From: UBA7703 sp034926785
GTDB taxonomy: Bacteria > Bacillota > Clostridia > Christensenellales > CAG-138
Length of the DNA stretch: 64,000 nt
Reading direction: 5' to 3'
Assembly: GCA_034926785.1 (NCBI GenBank)
Contig: JAYFQU010000023.1
Span: 1 to 64,000, forward strand
In this document: positions 61,747 to 64,000 of the stretch, piece by piece
Layout: each line of letters opens with the position of its first letter
Position numbering within the stretch: the first letter of the stretch is position 1
Translations under genes and position numbers: made by a program
Notes under the pieces: model-generated
What the model saw: only the letters and a program-made list of their open reading frames with translations
Databases searched by the model: none
Told to the model about the DNA's origin: nothing

Positions 61747-62940
61747 ATGAGCAGCAAAAATGCAGCAGTCTGGGAAAAAACCAAATCATTTCTTTTGAAG
61801 AACACGATGGTGATCGCGCTCGTCCTCGTGTACCTGTTCTTCATCGTCAAATCGGAAGGACGCATGTTCCTGCCGCAGAACGTCAACAACCTGATCATGC
61901 AGAACTCCTACGTGGTCATCCTCGCGGTCGGCATGCTCCTTTGCATTCTGACCGGCGGCAATATTGACCTCTCCGTCGGCGCTACGGTGTGCCTCGTCGG
62001 CGCAATCGCCGGCGTGCTGATGGTCAATATGGGATGGAATATCTATCTCGTCATGATCATCTGTCTCCTGATCGGCACCGCAATCGGCGTTTGGCAAGGA
62101 TTTTGGATCGCCTATGTACGCGTTCCCCCATTCATTGTTACCCTCGCCGGCATGCTTCTCTTCCGCGGACTTGCGCAGGCAATTCTAGGCGGTCTGACCA
62201 TCTCCGGCTTCTCCGAAGATTATCTCTCCATTTTCAATAACTACGTTAATATCCCCGCATTGGACAGCGGCACAATGAAGTATTCCGCGATCATCTTTGG
62301 CATTCTCTGCTGTCTGGTCTTCATCGTCGCGTCCATCATGACCAACCTCAGCAAAAAACGCAAAGGATATTCCGCAGAAAAGCCTTTCTCGCTGTACGCC
62401 AAGATTATCCTGATTTGCGCAATCGTCATGCTGCTCATGTACAAGCTCTCGCTCTATAAGGGCATCCCGTACATTCTGCTCTGGCTGATCGTTATTGTCG
62501 CAATCTATACCTACATCACGGCGAAGACCACGTTTGGCCGCCATTTCTATGCCCTCGGCGGAAATGAGAAGGCGACCAAGCTCTCCGGTATCAACACCAA
62601 TCGCATCTATTTTTCGGCCTACGTCAACGTCTCCTTCCTGAGCGCTCTTGCCGCTCTGGTCGTCGCAGCCCGCTTCACCTCCGCGAACCCCGCCGCAGGC
62701 ACCAACTATGAGCTCGATGCCATCGGCTCCTGCTTCATCGGCGGCGCCTCCGCTTACGGCGGCATCGGCAAAGTCAGCGGCGCAGTCGTCGGCGCGGTGC
62801 TCATGGGCGTGCTGAACCTCGGCATGAACATCATCGGCGTGGACTCGAACTTCCAGAAGGTTGTCAAAGGCGCCGTTCTTCTCGTCGCGGTTATCTTTGA
62901 CGTCGTCTCCAAGCGCAGAGCCATCAAGTCTCTCGCATAA
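61747..62940 (+). CDS. xylH: Xylose ABC importer permease XylH
   Basis: The 397-residue BPD_transp_2 permease has about ten to twelve membrane helices, GGNIDLSVGATVCLVGAIAG near residue 72, and the YALGGNEKATKLSGINTNRI loop near 270. It starts 3 nt after xylG. Eight Cs follow the stop codon. Confidence 0.93.
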   Translation: MSSKNAAVWEKTKSFLLKNTMVIALVLVYLFFIVKSEGRMFLPQNVNNLIMQNSYVVILAVGMLLCILTGGNIDLSVGATVCLVGAIAGVLMVNMGWNIYLVMIICLLIGTAIGVWQGFWIAYVRVPPFIVTLAGMLLFRGLAQAILGGLTISGFSEDYLSIFNNYVNIPALDSGTMKYSAIIFGILCCLVFIVASIMTNLSKKRKGYSAEKPFSLYAKIILICAIVMLLMYKLSLYKGIPYILLWLIVIVAIYTYITAKTTFGRHFYALGGNEKATKLSGINTNRIYFSAYVNVSFLSALAALVVAARFTSANPAAGTNYELDAIGSCFIGGASAYGGIGKVSGAVVGAVLMGVLNLGMNIIGVDSNFQKVVKGAVLLVAVIFDVVSKRRAIKSLA

Positions 62941-62963
62941 CCCCCCCCACTCACCGATGATAT

Positions 62964-62983
62964 CCGGCGCAAACGCGCGCCGG
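62964..62983 (+). promoter_or_regulatory. Hairpin between xylH and xylA
   Basis: CCGGCGC and GCGCCGG form a 7-bp stem with a 6-nt loop and no T-run, probably a processing or stability element. Confidence 0.5.
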
Positions 62984-63019
62984 CGGTCAACGGAATTTAC
63001 CAAAGGAGCACATGCAATC

Positions 63020-64000
63020 ATGGCCTATTTTGAACAGATCGGGCAGATCCAATATGAAGGCCCCAAGAGCAAAAATCCGCTCTCGTTCAAATATTATAAT
63101 CCCACAGAAGTCATCGCCGGCAAGGAAATGAAAGACCACCTGCGCTTTGCAATGAGTTGGTGGCATACCTTCACCTACCGGGGAACGGATCCCTTCGGCG
63201 GCGTCACCATCTTCCGTCCCTGGGATGAGGAGAGCAACGATGTGGAGCGCGCCAAGGCGCGCGTCCATGCGGCCTTCGAGTTCATGGAAAAGCTTCAGAT
63301 CGGTTATTTCTGCTTCCATGACGCGGATATTGCGCCGAGACAGGCCAATCTCCTGGAGACCAACCGCATCCTGGATGAAATCGTCTCCGTCATCCGCCAG
63401 GAGATGGCGCGCACGGGAATCAAGTGTCTTTGGGGTACCTCAAACTGCTTTGGCGACGATAAATTCGTCCACGGTGCGGGAACCTCTCCCAACGCGAGCG
63501 TGTTCGCCTATACCGCCGCACAGATTAAGAAGGCGATTGAAATTACCCAGACGCTCGGCGGCGAAAACTATGTCTTCTGGGGCGGACGCGAAGGTTATGA
63601 AACCCTGCTGAATACGGATACCTCGCTAGAGCTGGATAATTTCGCACGCCTGCTGCAGATGGCCGTAGATTATGCGAAAAAGATTGGTTTTACGGGACAG
63701 TTTTTGATTGAACCAAAGCCCAAGGAACCGACGAAACACCAATATGACTTTGACACCGCGACGGTATTGGCTTTCCTGCGCAAATACAAGCTGGAGCCAT
63801 ACTTCAAGATGAACATTGAGGCGAACCACGCGACGCTCGCGGCGCATACCTTCCAGCACGAGCTCAACATGGCGCGGATCAATGGCGCGTTTGGAAGCGT
63901 AGATGCAAACACGGGCGATCCCATGCTCGGCTGGGATACCGATCAGTTCCCAACCAATGTGTATGATACGACGCTTGCCATGTATGAAGTCCTGCTCGCG
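63020..64000 (+). CDS. xylA: Xylose isomerase XylA (3' end outside window)
   Basis: The visible 327 residues match xylose isomerase from its start (MAYFEQIGQIQYEGPKS): the SWWHTF and FCFHDADIAP catalytic region (His and Asp near residues 100-106), VFWGGREGYE near 184, and the metal-binding EPKPKEPTKHQYDFD, NIEANHATL and VDANTGD segments. It converts xylose to xylulose. AGGAG lies 11 nt before the ATG. The gene runs off the window end. Confidence 0.95.
   Translation, partial: MAYFEQIGQIQYEGPKSKNPLSFKYYNPTEVIAGKEMKDHLRFAMSWWHTFTYRGTDPFGGVTIFRPWDEESNDVERAKARVHAAFEFMEKLQIGYFCFHDADIAPRQANLLETNRILDEIVSVIRQEMARTGIKCLWGTSNCFGDDKFVHGAGTSPNASVFAYTAAQIKKAIEITQTLGGENYVFWGGREGYETLLNTDTSLELDNFARLLQMAVDYAKKIGFTGQFLIEPKPKEPTKHQYDFDTATVLAFLRKYKLEPYFKMNIEANHATLAAHTFQHELNMARINGAFGSVDANTGDPMLGWDTDQFPTNVYDTTLAMYEVLLA

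Overview
The window looks like the chromosome of a strictly anaerobic, fermentative, Gram-positive-type bacterium of the Clostridia (Bacillota). The evidence is an electron-bifurcating [FeFe]-hydrogenase, a sensory hydrogenase with a SpoIIE-type phosphatase, YesN/YesM-type two-component systems, many lipoprotein sugar-binding proteins, a CIRCE/HrcA heat-shock operator, strong AGGAGG ribosome-binding sites, and a Tad pilus cluster with no secretin gene. The species cannot be named from sequence alone. I see no rRNA, tRNA, CRISPR array, phage or transposase gene.

Layout. 1-0.9 kb: a 132-bp structured repeat (second, inverted copy at 33.65-33.78 kb) and an Hsp20 gene under CIRCE control. 0.9-4.1 kb (minus strand): small thioredoxin-like ferredoxin, PAS-containing sensory [FeFe]-hydrogenase and SpoIIE-type phosphatase. 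4.3-6.7 kb: sugar-binding-domain/GGDEF fusion. 7-13 kb: oppABCDF peptide importer. 13.5-16.2 kb: polar amino-acid ABC importer. 16.3-19.4 kb: Ni/Co ECF importer with a His-rich protein. 19.6-28.8 kb: YtfQRT-YjfF-like sugar importer led by a response regulator, a sensor kinase and a second binding protein. 29.0-33.6 kb: hydCBA plus a second small ferredoxin. 33.8-36.5 kb: NlpC/P60 lipoprotein and signal peptidase I. 36.5-38.2 kb: 1.7 kb without genes, holding a cyclic-di-GMP-I (GEMM) riboswitch and an intrinsic terminator. 38.2-51.5 kb: Tad/Flp pilus cluster (cpaA, two flp pilins, tadE, cpaB, cpaE, cpaF, tadB, tadC, DUF192, a DivIVA-like coiled coil, a multi-pass membrane protein, two tadG-like paralogues). 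51.7-52.9 kb: PrsW-like protease and a PNPOx-like flavoprotein. 53.2-64 kb: xylose locus (anchored binding protein, LytS/YesM kinase, YesN regulator, two lipoprotein binding proteins, xylG, xylH, and xylA cut by the window end).

How the parts may work together. Three threads stand out. (1) Hydrogen metabolism: the catalytic hydCBA operon and the distant sensory-hydrogenase operon share a promoter-plus-repeat architecture (TTGACA promoters overlapped by ATCGAT boxes spaced 13-14 bp), suggesting a common regulator. (2) Sugar sensing: two loci each pair a YesM/YesN system with dedicated binding proteins, resembling the known XylFII-LytS system of Clostridium beijerinckii. (3) Sugar to c-di-GMP to pilus: a diguanylate cyclase with a periplasmic-binding-protein-like sensor domain lies in the same window as a c-di-GMP riboswitch in front of the Tad pilus genes. 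The riboswitch P1 3' strand is complementary to the 5' arm of the downstream terminator, so an OFF-switch model can be read from the sequence. The link between cyclase and riboswitch is inference.
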